Of a stretch of 64,000 nt of DNA, positions 1 through 8,208 are shown piece by piece. Numbering within the stretch: the stretch's first letter is position 1; every line of letters begins with the position of its first letter. Where the stretch lies: assembly GCA_964384025.1 (NCBI GenBank), contig CAYLJJ010000001.1, positions 1 to 64,000 on the forward strand, given 5' to 3'. The stretch comes from CAYLJJ01 sp964384025 (GTDB lineage: Bacteria > Myxococcota_A > Bradymonadia > UBA7976 > UBA1532). The notes beneath the pieces are model-generated. The model had not been told where the DNA came from and did not search any database. It saw only the letters and a list, made by a program, of their open reading frames with translations. The position numbers and the translations under genes are program-made.

Positions 1-144
1 AAAGTTTATGCCCATCTTGAAAATTGTGAGGTGCCCGGACTTATTGAGAAGTTACTTTTTTCGGCCTTAGACATCGAGCCGAACGACCCATTAATTCAGC
101 CCCACCTGCCCACCCTCATAAACCACGGGGTCATAGCGACCTGA
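1..144 (+). CDS. C-terminal end of an unrecognised protein (5' truncated by window edge)
   Basis: Frame 1 is open from the first base to a TGA at 142-144 and gives the last 47 residues of a protein, ending in NHGVIAT. The composition looks coding (amphipathic, balanced acidic and hydrophobic residues) and the stop is followed directly by the leader of the next plus-strand gene. No family can be named from so short a tail. The start lies outside the window. Confidence 0.5.
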   Translation, partial: KVYAHLENCEVPGLIEKLLFSALDIEPNDPLIQPHLPTLINHGVIAT

Positions 145-199
145 GGATGACCGGAGTATTGATAGGTTGTACCTCTGTTTTATGAGGAGGGTTCGCTAT

Positions 200-1258
200 A
201 TGGCGCGAGTCGGAGATTCTGGATCTGTTCAGGGGGCGAGACCTCGAGCCTTGCCGGGACCTTTTCAGTACAGCGCTGTGGGTTGGCGACTTGGATCCCC
301 TACGGGAGTGGTTCAGGGTAGCCTGAAACTGCTCAGCTTCAATACGCTCTTCGATCATTGGCGGGGCCGACCCTATCTGCCCCAGGTCGTACACAGCTCG
401 ACGCGCTATGAGCGCTTGGCGCGCTGGATCGAGGATGAGAGCCCTGAGCTGCTGGCCCTAAACGAGGTCACTCCTGGGCACCTCAGCTTATTGGGGCAGC
501 GGAGGCTGCTCCAAGAGCGCTATCTCCTCAGCGCTCAACCTGAGGAGAAGAGCAGCCTACCCCCCTTTGGCAACTTGCTGTTGATGAGCTTGCCCTGCCT
601 TCAGCTCTATGAGATTCACCTGCCCCGCCTCCCCCGCCCCGCCCTCTGCGCGGTCTTACAGCTCGGTGAGGAGCTGCGCTTGCTCCTATGCACGGTGCAT
701 CTCTCTTCAAAGTGGGAGAATGCTCCCCGTCGCGCACGGCAACTGGAAGCCCTGATCGTCGCCTTGGAGCCCCTGCGAGAGGCGCAGGGTTGTCAGGATG
801 TTCTCATCTGCGGGGATCTCAACCTGCATGATCCCGCTGAAGATGAGATCATCCCCTCCAGTTATCGGGATCTCTGGGCGGAACTCCGCCCAGAGGAGCC
901 AGGCTATACCTTTGACGCCTTGAGGAATCCCATGCTGCAGGAGATGTGGCCTCTGGGCTTTGAGTATCGTCGGATGCGCCTTGATCGGATCCTGCTGCGA
1001 AGAGGGGGGCAACTCAGCCCTCACTCCATCCGCCTAGTCCTCGATCAGCCCATCTATGCTTCCCCTCAGCAGGCACGGCTGTTTCACCCCAGGTGGCACG
1101 CTTTAATGGCTCCAAGAGAGCTCCTCCGGCGAACCCTCTGTCAGGTGGCAGATCGGTTGGGCCATGCAGGGCCTCGAGATATGCGAGGCTACCTTCGTTG
1201 TAGTGATCACTTCGGGTTGTTGCTGGAGTTGAGGTTGCCAGAGCGCTCAGATTTGTAG
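200..1258 (+). CDS. Endonuclease/exonuclease/phosphatase (EEP) family protein, TDP2-like
   Basis: A 352-residue metal-dependent phosphodiesterase of the EEP fold. The family motifs appear in order: SFNTL near residue 46 (metal-site Asn), LNEV near 88 (metal-binding Glu), GDLNLHD near 204 (Asp/Asn active site) and CSDHFG near 334 (catalytic Asp-His). This set is shared by DNase I, exonuclease III, inositol phosphatases and tyrosyl-DNA phosphodiesterase 2; SFNTL with GDLNL and SDHFG fits the TDP2/cyanophage-like branch best. The substrate cannot be told from sequence. The ATG at 200 is preferred because AGGAGG at 185-190 lies 9 nt upstream; an in-frame TTG at 167 would add 11 residues. No signal peptide is clear, so the protein is probably cytoplasmic. 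Confidence 0.8.
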   Translation: MARVGDSGSVQGARPRALPGPFQYSAVGWRLGSPTGVVQGSLKLLSFNTLFDHWRGRPYLPQVVHSSTRYERLARWIEDESPELLALNEVTPGHLSLLGQRRLLQERYLLSAQPEEKSSLPPFGNLLLMSLPCLQLYEIHLPRLPRPALCAVLQLGEELRLLLCTVHLSSKWENAPRRARQLEALIVALEPLREAQGCQDVLICGDLNLHDPAEDEIIPSSYRDLWAELRPEEPGYTFDALRNPMLQEMWPLGFEYRRMRLDRILLRRGGQLSPHSIRLVLDQPIYASPQQARLFHPRWHALMAPRELLRRTLCQVADRLGHAGPRDMRGYLRCSDHFGLLLELRLPERSDL

Positions 1259-1320
1259 AGAAGAGCCCCAGGCGCTTTTTCATCTGGCGCCTCTCCCGCT
1301 CCTACGAGTATGAACTTCGA

Positions 1321-2010
1321 ATGCTGCCTTGGATTATGCTTTTTGTTCTCATCGATCCCGATCTCTATGATCCTCTCTTGGACCTGCCGCCTAAGCCTAT
1401 CGGTCAGGATCGCATCGAGCCCACTCTCTCTTACTCTCCAGGCTTCCGTGTCTCCTCGCATATGGGTCTCTACCTGGGAGCCGTGCGCAGCTATCTGAGC
1501 ACAGAAGAGGCCCGCTTAGAGCAAGCGAGTCGGCTCTCCTTTGGCTTGGGGCTGGGGTATCGCAGGGCGGATCTCTTTGAGTTGGGGCTCAACCTGGATC
1601 TGGGTCTGGGGCAGTCCTGGGACCTGGATGAAGATCGCAGCGTCTTTGCTTTTGATCTGCTCATTCAGCCCCGACTCCTGCTGCATCCCTTTGAGGCCAC
1701 AGGCTGGAGTGTTTATGGAGGGGTGGGTGCTGATATGATCCTCTTCAACCTCAAGAGGGCGGGGATCAGTCATGGGGGTTTGGGGCCCAGCTTGATCTTA
1801 GGGCTGATGCGCAAGACAGGTCCCTACAGCTTGGTCTATCTAGAGGTCTCAGGCTGTGCCTTTAATGATCTCTTGGCCTACCACTATGAGGAACCAGAGG
1901 AGCCTGAGGAGGGTGAATTCCAAGAGATCCCCGCTGAGCCGGAGAAGGTCTATGGGGCTTGGTATGGGATCTATCGTCTCCTCTTAGGGTATCGACTCAG
2001 TGGCTTTTAG
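1321..2010 (+). CDS. Hypothetical outer-membrane beta-barrel-like protein
   Basis: A 229-residue protein with alternating hydrophobic/polar segments rich in Gly, Tyr and aromatic residues (for example FGLGLGYRRADLFELG, WSVYGGVGADMILF). These read as membrane beta-strands, and the chain ends in a YRLSGF strand with a terminal Phe, as in many outer-membrane barrels. An acidic EEPEEPEE loop lies near residue 195. The N-terminus has only a short hydrophobic stretch and no convincing cleavage site, so the start or export route is uncertain. It follows the EEP gene by about 60 bp and its stop lies 5 bp from the stop of the convergent flagellin gene. No family was recognised. Confidence 0.6.
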   Translation: MLPWIMLFVLIDPDLYDPLLDLPPKPIGQDRIEPTLSYSPGFRVSSHMGLYLGAVRSYLSTEEARLEQASRLSFGLGLGYRRADLFELGLNLDLGLGQSWDLDEDRSVFAFDLLIQPRLLLHPFEATGWSVYGGVGADMILFNLKRAGISHGGLGPSLILGLMRKTGPYSLVYLEVSGCAFNDLLAYHYEEPEEPEEGEFQEIPAEPEKVYGAWYGIYRLLLGYRLSGF

Positions 2011-2015
2011 GAGCT

Positions 2016-3431
2016 TCATCCCTGGAGAAGGCTTAGGGCGATCTGAGGCTGCTGGTTGGCTTGAGCCAAGATGCTGTTTGCGGCCTGCTGTAAAACCTGT
2101 TTGCGGCTTAGCTCAGCGCTCTCCAAGGCAAAGTCTGCGTCCTGGATCCGGCTCCGAGTTGAGTGCATCTGCTCCTCCATAGCGCTGATATGAGCCTGAG
2201 TTGAGCCCAGGCGGTTACTCAACGCTCCCAGATAGGCGCGCTGGGCGTTAAGCTGCTCCAGGGCGCGATCGGTGATCAACAGGGCCAAGTTGGCGTCAGC
2301 ACGACTGCGAATATCCAGGGTATTGGTCGCTTGGCTGCTGTTGACCGCGATGAGGTCATTATCTGTGAAGCCCGCTCGAACTTCGTTGACCCCTGAGAGC
2401 TGAATCAACTCTTCAGAGTGCAGGGTGAGCCGCCCAGCACGGGTGTTTGTCTCTAAGCCAGTGATCAGATCCGCGCCCCCACGAATCACGATGTCGATGT
2501 TGCGTCCATCCTCCGCCCTTAATTTAAGGCGGTGCTGCTCGTTTAGGTGAGCGATCACCCCTGTGTGTTCAAACTCCGCGTTGATCGCCGTTCGGAGCGC
2601 ACCATCTGAGTCGTCAGCCTGGATCTCAAAACCAGCGATACGCCGACCGTTGATGATCAACTGATTGCCCAGATCCAACGAACCTCCCCCGATAGACGCG
2701 CTGCCCTCGTGGAGCGCTGGATTGGTGTAAGCTTTGACCCCGTGAAACTCGCTGGAGTCGTTGATCGCTGCGGCCTTGGCTATGGCCGAACCTGAGATCA
2801 AGGTGGTGCTCAATTTATCGTCTGAGTCTTGGGTCCTCCGGATAGTAACTCCGTTGATGATCAGATCTGCGGAGAGCAGGCGGTTGTGGAAGACCTCCTC
2901 GCCCGTCTTCACCGCCCAACGTCCCAAAGAGCTGCTGCGAGCATCCGCGATAGAGAAACGGATGCTCTCCCGAAAGAGGGTCCCCACATGAAAATGTTTG
3001 TCGATGTAGTTGCCGTCTAAGAGGCTCTCACCGTTGAGCCGCGTGGTTTGAGCAACACGGTCAAGCTCACCGAGGAGCTGATCGACCTCAGCTTGGAGAG
3101 CCTCTCTGTCCGCCGAGGTGTTGACATCTGAGGCGCTCTGGACCGCCAGCTCTCGGACCCTCTGGAGAATCGAGGTGGACTCAGAGAGAGAGGCTTCGGC
3201 TACCTGAAGGAGGCTGAGACCATCTTGGGTGTTGCGCCCCACCTGCCCCAGGCCCCGCACTTGGGTGTTGAGGCGCTCAACGATGCTGGTACCTGCGGCG
3301 TCATCAGCAGCTTGGTTGAGCCGCAAACCACTGGAGAGGCGCTCATAGACCCGGTTGAGGTCTCGAGTCTGACGATCCAGATGTCGACGCGCCCGCAGGG
3401 CCGCCAAATTGCTCTGGATCACCAGGCTCAT
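2016..3431 (-). CDS. fliC: Flagellin (copy 1 of three)
   Basis: A 471-residue flagellar filament subunit. The N-terminal D0/D1 helices are typical (SNLAALRARRHL; LSSGLRLNQAADDAAG; RVRELAVQSASDVNT) and the C-terminal D1/D0 ends SRIQDADFALESAEL then QVLQQAANSILAQANQQ. The middle holds a flagellin_IN-type segment with the NGVTIR motif and the SGSAIAKAAAIND segment also found in the other two copies. Its ATG overlaps the stop of the recombinase-like gene by 4 nt (ATGA), so translation is probably coupled. It is the last gene of the flagellin cluster and ends 5 bp from the convergent barrel gene. Confidence 0.95.
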   Translation of the reverse strand: MSLVIQSNLAALRARRHLDRQTRDLNRVYERLSSGLRLNQAADDAAGTSIVERLNTQVRGLGQVGRNTQDGLSLLQVAEASLSESTSILQRVRELAVQSASDVNTSADREALQAEVDQLLGELDRVAQTTRLNGESLLDGNYIDKHFHVGTLFRESIRFSIADARSSSLGRWAVKTGEEVFHNRLLSADLIINGVTIRRTQDSDDKLSTTLISGSAIAKAAAINDSSEFHGVKAYTNPALHEGSASIGGGSLDLGNQLIINGRRIAGFEIQADDSDGALRTAINAEFEHTGVIAHLNEQHRLKLRAEDGRNIDIVIRGGADLITGLETNTRAGRLTLHSEELIQLSGVNEVRAGFTDNDLIAVNSSQATNTLDIRSRADANLALLITDRALEQLNAQRAYLGALSNRLGSTQAHISAMEEQMHSTRSRIQDADFALESAELSRKQVLQQAANSILAQANQQPQIALSLLQG

Positions 3432-4312
3432 GAAGCCGCTCGAGTATAGATCCGCGTGCTTTCCAAGCTCTCATGCCCCAGGATCTCCGCCAAACCAACC
3501 AGATCCTCAGTCTTCAGCCAGTAGCGAGAGGCGAAGGTGTGTCGCAAAACCTGGGGGGTGGCTCGAATCCGCGCAAAGCTGCTGTGTTTGCGGATGATCC
3601 GCTGGACAGCGTTCTCTGTCAGCCTCCCCCGCTCTCCCACAAAGAGAGGCTCTGTTCTTGGAGAGAGAGGCAGCGGAGAGGAGAGCCGCTCCGGAAGAGT
3701 CTCCATCAAGCCTCGCTCAGCTAGGCTCAAGATCAGGATCTGAAGCGTGGGCTGAGAGAGGATCGGTAACAGACGCTCTTGGAGCATCAACGCCCCATCC
3801 AAGGGTTCAAGATCTTCTACGTTTAAGCTCACCATCTCTCCTACCCGGATGCCGGTGTCCAGGAGGACCCTAAAGAGGGCCTGATCTCGAGGGCAGGCGC
3901 GGGCTTCGATATGACGCAGGAGACGGTGAAGCTCTACATCGGAGAGAATCCGAGGAGGTGGAGTGCGTGCACGCTGCCCCACCGCCTCTCTCAGGGCTGC
4001 AGCCCCTTGCGCCTCTATCACTCCTCCCATCTCCAGCCAGCTGAGATAGCTCTTCAAGAAGGCTAAGCGACGGTTGATCGTCGCCGCGCTGCGACCTCGG
4101 GCTCTCCCCCGCGCTCTCCAAGATTGAATATCCTCTGGAGAGAGCAGCAGGAGATTAAAGCTCTGTTTATGTCGCTGTCTAAAGTAGAGAGAAAGCGCTT
4201 GCCAGTCGCCTTGGTAGGCTTTGAGGGTGCTCGCTCGTCGCCCTCGACTGATCAGAAAAGTGCAGAAGGTCTCAAAGCGCCGCTGCTCTTCAGGGGTGGC
4301 AAAGGCGTTCAT
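3428..4312 (-). CDS. Tyrosine recombinase (XerC/D-like) inside the flagellin operon, active site degenerate
   Basis: A 294-residue protein with the two-domain layout of phage integrase/Xer recombinases: an N-terminal SAM-like core-binding domain (about 10-110) and a C-terminal catalytic domain. Seen: the first Arg in TGIRVGEMVSL, the RHTFASRYW box, and LGHESLESTRIYTR with His and nucleophilic Tyr nine apart. Odd points: the His of the H-x-x-R motif is Gln (PQVLRH), and the beta-hairpin that normally carries the catalytic Lys (KGNKER in XerD) reads ALMLQER with no Lys. Start and stop each overlap the flanking gene by 4 nt, so it is a fixed part of the operon rather than an insertion. It may catalyse a local rearrangement, or have become a non-catalytic DNA-binding protein. 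Confidence 0.85.
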   Translation of the reverse strand: MNAFATPEEQRRFETFCTFLISRGRRASTLKAYQGDWQALSLYFRQRHKQSFNLLLLSPEDIQSWRARGRARGRSAATINRRLAFLKSYLSWLEMGGVIEAQGAAALREAVGQRARTPPPRILSDVELHRLLRHIEARACPRDQALFRVLLDTGIRVGEMVSLNVEDLEPLDGALMLQERLLPILSQPTLQILILSLAERGLMETLPERLSSPLPLSPRTEPLFVGERGRLTENAVQRIIRKHSSFARIRATPQVLRHTFASRYWLKTEDLVGLAEILGHESLESTRIYTRAAS

Positions 4313-4539
4313 CCTAACGCCTCCTTCCAGGCCCTCAGCGCGGGTTCAAGATCGGAGATCTGCGCGGCAGCTTGGTTCTCCTCGCTCACTCTTCGGTTGA
4401 GGACGCTCTCTAAGCTGGGGCGCTCAGAGAAGCGCAGGTTCTCTGTAGGTCTATTTAAAGAGAGCTGCTGGAAACCCTGACGCTGCTGAACCCTCATCAG
4501 CCGGGGCTGGGCGCTCACTCGACTCCATCCGATGTTCAT
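4309..4539 (-). CDS. Small hypothetical protein coupled to flagellin and recombinase genes
   Basis: A 76-residue, Arg/Gln-rich soluble protein with a predicted C-terminal helix (QISDLEPALRAWKEALG) and no signal peptide or membrane segment. The start at 4539 has GAGGTGA just upstream, the stop of flagellin copy 2 lies 9 bp before it, and its own stop overlaps the recombinase start (ATGA at 4309-4312). The tight spacing makes it a real operon member. The function is unknown. A flagellin-specific chaperone or regulator would fit the place but nothing in the sequence shows it. Confidence 0.65.
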   Translation of the reverse strand: MNIGWSRVSAQPRLMRVQQRQGFQQLSLNRPTENLRFSERPSLESVLNRRVSEENQAAAQISDLEPALRAWKEALG

Positions 4540-4548
4540 GACTCACCT

Positions 4549-5961
4549 CTACTGCAGCAGGGATAGGGCGTTTTGAGAGGACTGGTTCGCTTGAGCGAGG
4601 ATGCTGGTCCCCGCCTGTTGAAGGATCTGGTAGCGAGCCAGCTCGGCGCTCTCTTTGGCGAAGTCTGCGTCTAAGATCCGGCTCCGCGCGGCCTGAGAGG
4701 TCTCCGATACCTCGGTGAGGTTGGAGATCGTAGACTGAAGGCGGTTCTGGATGGCGCCCAGCTCTGCGCGGTCCCCCGTGAGCTGAGCGATGGCTCTGTC
4801 AGCAATGAGGAGGGCCAAGTTGGCGCCCTCCCGCGTGGTCACGTCGATCGTATCCACCGCCTGGATAGAGCTGATCCCCACCAAAGCGTTATCCACATAG
4901 CCGATGTAGTCCTCATTGGCTCCTGTGAGGCGATATTGGTTCTCAGAGTGAAGGGTGATGGTGCCCTGAGCGACCCCGCTGCTTAAGCCGGTGACGACCC
5001 CTCCCTGACCCAGCGCTTCTACCTCGATGTTCCTCCCATCTTGGGCGGTGAGGACGATCTGAGAGTTGGCGTCTCTGGAAGCGATGACCCCTGTAAAATC
5101 AAACTCGGAGTTGATCGCCTGTACCAAGGTCTCCAGGGTGTCATCTACGCCGACGTTGAGCCCGGTGATGATGCGATCGTTGATGGTGATGTAGTCGTCC
5201 TCATCCAAGATCCCGCCTCCAGGCGCAGCGGTAGGCTCACGCACGGTGGGGTTTACATAGGCGCTGACCTGATGAAACTCAGTGCCATCGTTGATCGCTG
5301 AAGCCTTAGAGATTGCAGAGCCAGACTGGAAAGAGGTGCTCAGGCCATCATCCACTGGGCGGGTGGCCCGGATGGTAACTCCATTGATGGCTAGGCTGTC
5401 AACCGCCAGAGGATGAGAGGTGGTGGCGTCTCCGGTGCTCACGGCATGGCGAGCCAAGTTCTTGGGGCGAGCGTCTCGAATCCGAACTCGAACAGTCTCA
5501 CGGAAGTTGGCCCCAACATGGAAGAACTTATCAACATAAGAGCCATCCAAGACCTTCTGAGAGTTGAAGTTGGTGGTCTCTCCGATGCGATGAAGCTCAT
5601 CTTTGAGCTGATCGACCTCATCTTGGATCGCTTCTCGATCGGCGACGGAGTTGACATCGGAGGCGGATTGCAAAGCCAACTCGCGGATCCGCTGCATGAT
5701 GTTGGTCGCCTCTTGTAGAGAGGACTCTGCGACCTGAACCAAGCTCACGGCGTCGTTGGAGTTGCGCACCGCTTGATTCATCCCCCTGATCTGGGAGTTG
5801 AAGCGCTCGCTGATGGCCAGACCAACAGCGTCATCGGCTGCAGAGTTGACTCGACGGCCGCTGGCCAAGCGCTCAAAGCTGCGCTCTAAACGGCCACCCA
5901 CCTTCAGCAGGTGGCGTTGAGCGTTGATCGCGGCGACATTTGTGTTGATAAAAAGACCCAT
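4549..5961 (-). CDS. fliC: Flagellin (copy 2 of three)
   Basis: A 470-residue flagellin and the most canonical of the three: MGLFINTNVAAINAQRHL at the N-terminus, the LASGRRVNSAADDAVGLAIS motif, and a C-terminus SRILDADFAKESAELARYQ followed by QAGTSILAQANQSSQNALSLLQ. The central domain carries NGVTIRAT and SGSAISKASAINDGTEFH, matching copies 1 and 3 at the same positions. A strong ribosome site (AAGGAGGAG) precedes the ATG. The 5' region contains a small hairpin (GGGCA/TGCCC around 5992-6005). Four further genes run in order behind or around it in one transcriptional direction. Confidence 0.96.
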   Translation of the reverse strand: MGLFINTNVAAINAQRHLLKVGGRLERSFERLASGRRVNSAADDAVGLAISERFNSQIRGMNQAVRNSNDAVSLVQVAESSLQEATNIMQRIRELALQSASDVNSVADREAIQDEVDQLKDELHRIGETTNFNSQKVLDGSYVDKFFHVGANFRETVRVRIRDARPKNLARHAVSTGDATTSHPLAVDSLAINGVTIRATRPVDDGLSTSFQSGSAISKASAINDGTEFHQVSAYVNPTVREPTAAPGGGILDEDDYITINDRIITGLNVGVDDTLETLVQAINSEFDFTGVIASRDANSQIVLTAQDGRNIEVEALGQGGVVTGLSSGVAQGTITLHSENQYRLTGANEDYIGYVDNALVGISSIQAVDTIDVTTREGANLALLIADRAIAQLTGDRAELGAIQNRLQSTISNLTEVSETSQAARSRILDADFAKESAELARYQILQQAGTSILAQANQSSQNALSLLQ

Positions 5962-6046
5962 CTATACTCCTCCTTGAGCTGGCTAGACGCAGGGCATCCT
6001 TGCCCACGCTGGGTTCTGTCTCTCTTCTGTCTCTCTTCTCTAGGTG

Positions 6047-6232
6047 CTAGGAAGGGAGTGATTTGGCTTCTGTTCTTGGGTGTGGATGAGCAAACCGCCG
6101 CCGGAGCCTCTGCGTGCTCTCCGTGCCTCGACCGGGTCGCTTAAGGATGGCTCGATGCCAAGGGTTCCTCAGGGAACGCTCTAAGAGGTTCAAGAGGCAT
6201 TTAAGAGCTTCAATTTCGCGGAGAGGGATCAT
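6047..6232 (-). CDS. Small basic hypothetical ORF overlapping the end of flagellin copy 3
   Basis: A 61-residue, Arg-rich reading frame whose ATG overlaps the flagellin copy 3 stop as ATGA (6229-6232). This is the same coupling used between the other genes of this cluster. It begins MIPLREIEALKCLLNLLERSL, a plausible amphipathic helix, and becomes strongly basic. No homology is recognised. Support is positional only: the overlap could be chance in a GC-moderate region, and the remainder of the 267-bp gap before flagellin copy 2 is leader sequence. Confidence 0.4.
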   Translation of the reverse strand: MIPLREIEALKCLLNLLERSLRNPWHRAILKRPGRGTESTQRLRRRFAHPHPRTEAKSLPS

Positions 6233-7647
6233 CTGCCTGCTCCCAAGAGGCTCAAAATCTGCTCTCCAGAGGCGTTGGCTTGAGAGAGGATCGAGAGCCC
6301 ACTCTGTTGAAGGATCTGCTCTCGAGCCATCTCTGAGCTTTCACGGGCGAGATCAGCATCTTGGATCGTGCTGCGCGCTCTCAAGCTCTGCTCTAGACTG
6401 CTGGCGAGGCTGGAGAGGCTCTGCTCTAGACGACCCATCGAGTGCCCCAAGCGCCCTCGCTCCAGGCTGATCTGCTTCAGGGCCCGGTCCAGTTTCAGCA
6501 AGCTGTGTTCAGCCTCAAAGCGGGTCTCAAAGGAGAGCGTTGAGAGGGCTTCGCTGGCATCCACCTGGACCTGTAGAGCGTCGGGGAAACCGGCGCGATC
6601 TTCAGCCGCTCCGCCCAGCTCAAACTCCTCATCGCTGTAGAGGTTGAGCCTCGCCGTTTGAAGGCTCTCTGGAGGCAGCCCCAAAATCAGCTCTGCGCCC
6701 CCCAAGCCCTGGAGGTGGATGTTGCGGCCATCTTCAGCGCGCAGCCTGAGGTGTCCACCGGCGTCGATAGAAGCGGAGACTCCAGTCTGATCCATCATCG
6801 CGTTGATCGCCGCGACGAGGCGATGTCCAGCATCCCCAGGATGGATCTCTAAATCACCCAGGACCACTCCGTTGAGGATCAGGCGCTTATCCTGGCTCAG
6901 GACTCCGCCCTGAACAGGTAGAGGGCTGATCAACTCTGTGGGCCCTACCCAAGCGCTCACTCCATGATGCTCACTGCTCTCGTTGATGGCGGCCGCTTTG
7001 GCAATGGCGGATCCAGCAGCTTCATGTGAGGAGAGGAGGTCATCGCTCTCCAAACTGGCGCGGATCTCCACGCCGTTGATGCTCAGGTCACCCGCTACCA
7101 GCGCTTCAGAGGAGACCGGATCTCCCTGATGGGTGGCCTGAAGCCCCAGAGCGGCAGGACGAGCATCCGCCAAGTTCATCTCCAAGCTCTCTCGTGAGCC
7201 CAACTGAAAGAGGGCCTCGCTGAAGCCTCCCTTAAGCAGCTCACGGTTGTTGTAACGGCTGCGGTTGGCCACCGCCTCCAGCTCCTCCAGGAGAGAACTC
7301 AACTCAGCTTGAAGGCTCTGGCGATCTTCCTCTGAGAGGCTGTCTGAGCTGGCCATGATGGCGCGCTCACGAAGCTTCTGGATGAGCTGGCTGCTCTCAG
7401 AGAGGGTGGACTCGGCGCTGCGGGCCAGAGAAAGCCCATCCTCAGCGTTTCGCTGGGCGGCGTGGTCTCCCTGAATCTGGCTGGAGAAGCGCCCGCTGAT
7501 GCTCAGGCCGATGGGATCATCTCCCGCGCTTTGGAGGCGCTGTCCGCTGGAGATCCGCGCGAAGCTGCGGGCCAAGCGCGCGGCCCCCGCACGAAGACTC
7601 CTCTGGGCTCGGAGCGAAGGCATATTTGTGTTGAGTGAGTATCGCAT
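6229..7647 (-). CDS. fliC: Flagellin (copy 3 of three, most divergent)
   Basis: A 472-residue flagellin starting MRYSLNTNMPSLRAQRSL. An upstream in-frame start at 7746 would add 33 residues unlike any flagellin N-terminus, so 7647 is chosen; this also matches the 470-471 residue lengths of the paralogues. It has ARISSGQRLQSAGDDPIGLSIS, the NGVEIR and AGSAIAKAAAINESSEHHG central motifs, and a C-terminus with TIQDADLARESSEMAREQ then LSILSQANASGEQILSLLG. Sequence drift in the conserved ends (for example DHAAQRNAEDGLSLARSAES) suggests a specialised minor filament subunit. A candidate promoter lies at 7764-7800. Confidence 0.93.
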   Translation of the reverse strand: MRYSLNTNMPSLRAQRSLRAGAARLARSFARISSGQRLQSAGDDPIGLSISGRFSSQIQGDHAAQRNAEDGLSLARSAESTLSESSQLIQKLRERAIMASSDSLSEEDRQSLQAELSSLLEELEAVANRSRYNNRELLKGGFSEALFQLGSRESLEMNLADARPAALGLQATHQGDPVSSEALVAGDLSINGVEIRASLESDDLLSSHEAAGSAIAKAAAINESSEHHGVSAWVGPTELISPLPVQGGVLSQDKRLILNGVVLGDLEIHPGDAGHRLVAAINAMMDQTGVSASIDAGGHLRLRAEDGRNIHLQGLGGAELILGLPPESLQTARLNLYSDEEFELGGAAEDRAGFPDALQVQVDASEALSTLSFETRFEAEHSLLKLDRALKQISLERGRLGHSMGRLEQSLSSLASSLEQSLRARSTIQDADLARESSEMAREQILQQSGLSILSQANASGEQILSLLGAGR

Positions 7648-7763
7648 ATCCCATCCCTGGTCTTCCCCGAAGGGTCGGCGTCCGTGCCTGTAGGAGTTCA
7701 GCTCCTCTGACCTTGGCACCCTCATCGGCGGGTGTTGGAGGAACATGAGAAAAAAGGTGCCGG

Positions 7764-7800
7764 ATTATACGGCCAATTTCAGCCCTTCCTTTTGACCAGG
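7764..7800 (-). promoter_or_regulatory. Candidate promoter of the flagellin cluster
   Basis: Read on the minus strand, this stretch has TCAAAAGG followed by GCCGTATAAT (7764-7773), about 115 bp before the flagellin copy 3 start. GCCGTATAA resembles the sigma-28 -10 element GCCGATAA with one extra base, and TATAAT is also a perfect sigma-70 -10 box. The upstream CAAA is a poor, slightly mis-spaced match to TAAA. Either factor could apply; there is no matching element before flagellin copy 2. Confidence 0.35.
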
Positions 7801-7848
7801 TAAGAAAGCTACATTCTCAGCGTTCATTCCTCAAAAGAAGGAGAGAGC

Positions 7849-8208
7849 GTGAACGTCAAGTTAATCCTCAAGATCGCCGCTGTTGTCGTTATTCTCATCG
7901 TCGCGGTGCAGTTCTCATTAGCCTATGTCAATCAAGTTCAACTCAAGCATGTCTTGGAGGAGGAGGGCCTGGAGGCTCGTCAAGCCGATATCCAGACCGA
8001 GGATGAGTTGCTGAACGCGATTGAGGATCGCCTCAGCCGCTCCAGCGTCAACCTCCCCGAAGAGATCAAGTATAAGTTCGAAGGGGTGGGGGATGAGGCG
8101 GAGGACCTAGTGATCTATGCCGACTATACACAGGTGGTTGAGCTATTCGTGTATCAAGTCGAGTTGGATATGCATATCGAAGCGGTGGCTGAGACCCCCG
8201 CTTTTTAG
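7849..8208 (+). CDS. Hypothetical single-pass membrane protein
   Basis: A 119-residue protein starting with GTG behind AAGGAGAG. One strongly hydrophobic helix (about residues 5-26, KIAAVVVILIVAVQFSLAYV) is followed by an acidic, soluble, probably periplasmic domain of some 90 residues ending YQVELDMHIEAVAETPAF. The layout resembles short pilin-like or DUF4845-like membrane-anchored proteins, but I cannot assign a family. Its TAG stop overlaps the alaS TAA stop on the other strand by 4 nt. Confidence 0.65.
   Translation: MNVKLILKIAAVVVILIVAVQFSLAYVNQVQLKHVLEEEGLEARQADIQTEDELLNAIEDRLSRSSVNLPEEIKYKFEGVGDEAEDLVIYADYTQVVELFVYQVELDMHIEAVAETPAF

Noticed and set aside
1270..1292. AGGCGC/GCGCCT inverted repeat after the EEP gene
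   Set aside because: A 6-bp stem whose T-run lies in the loop rather than after the stem, so it is not a convincing terminator.
3428..4312. Recombinase as part of a mobile element or integron
   Set aside because: No flanking repeats, cargo genes or attachment sites are visible. Four-nt overlaps on both sides show a stable operon gene.
7648..7746. Longer N-terminus for flagellin copy 3
   Set aside because: The extra 33 residues resemble no flagellin, and the shorter form aligns with the start and length of the other two copies.
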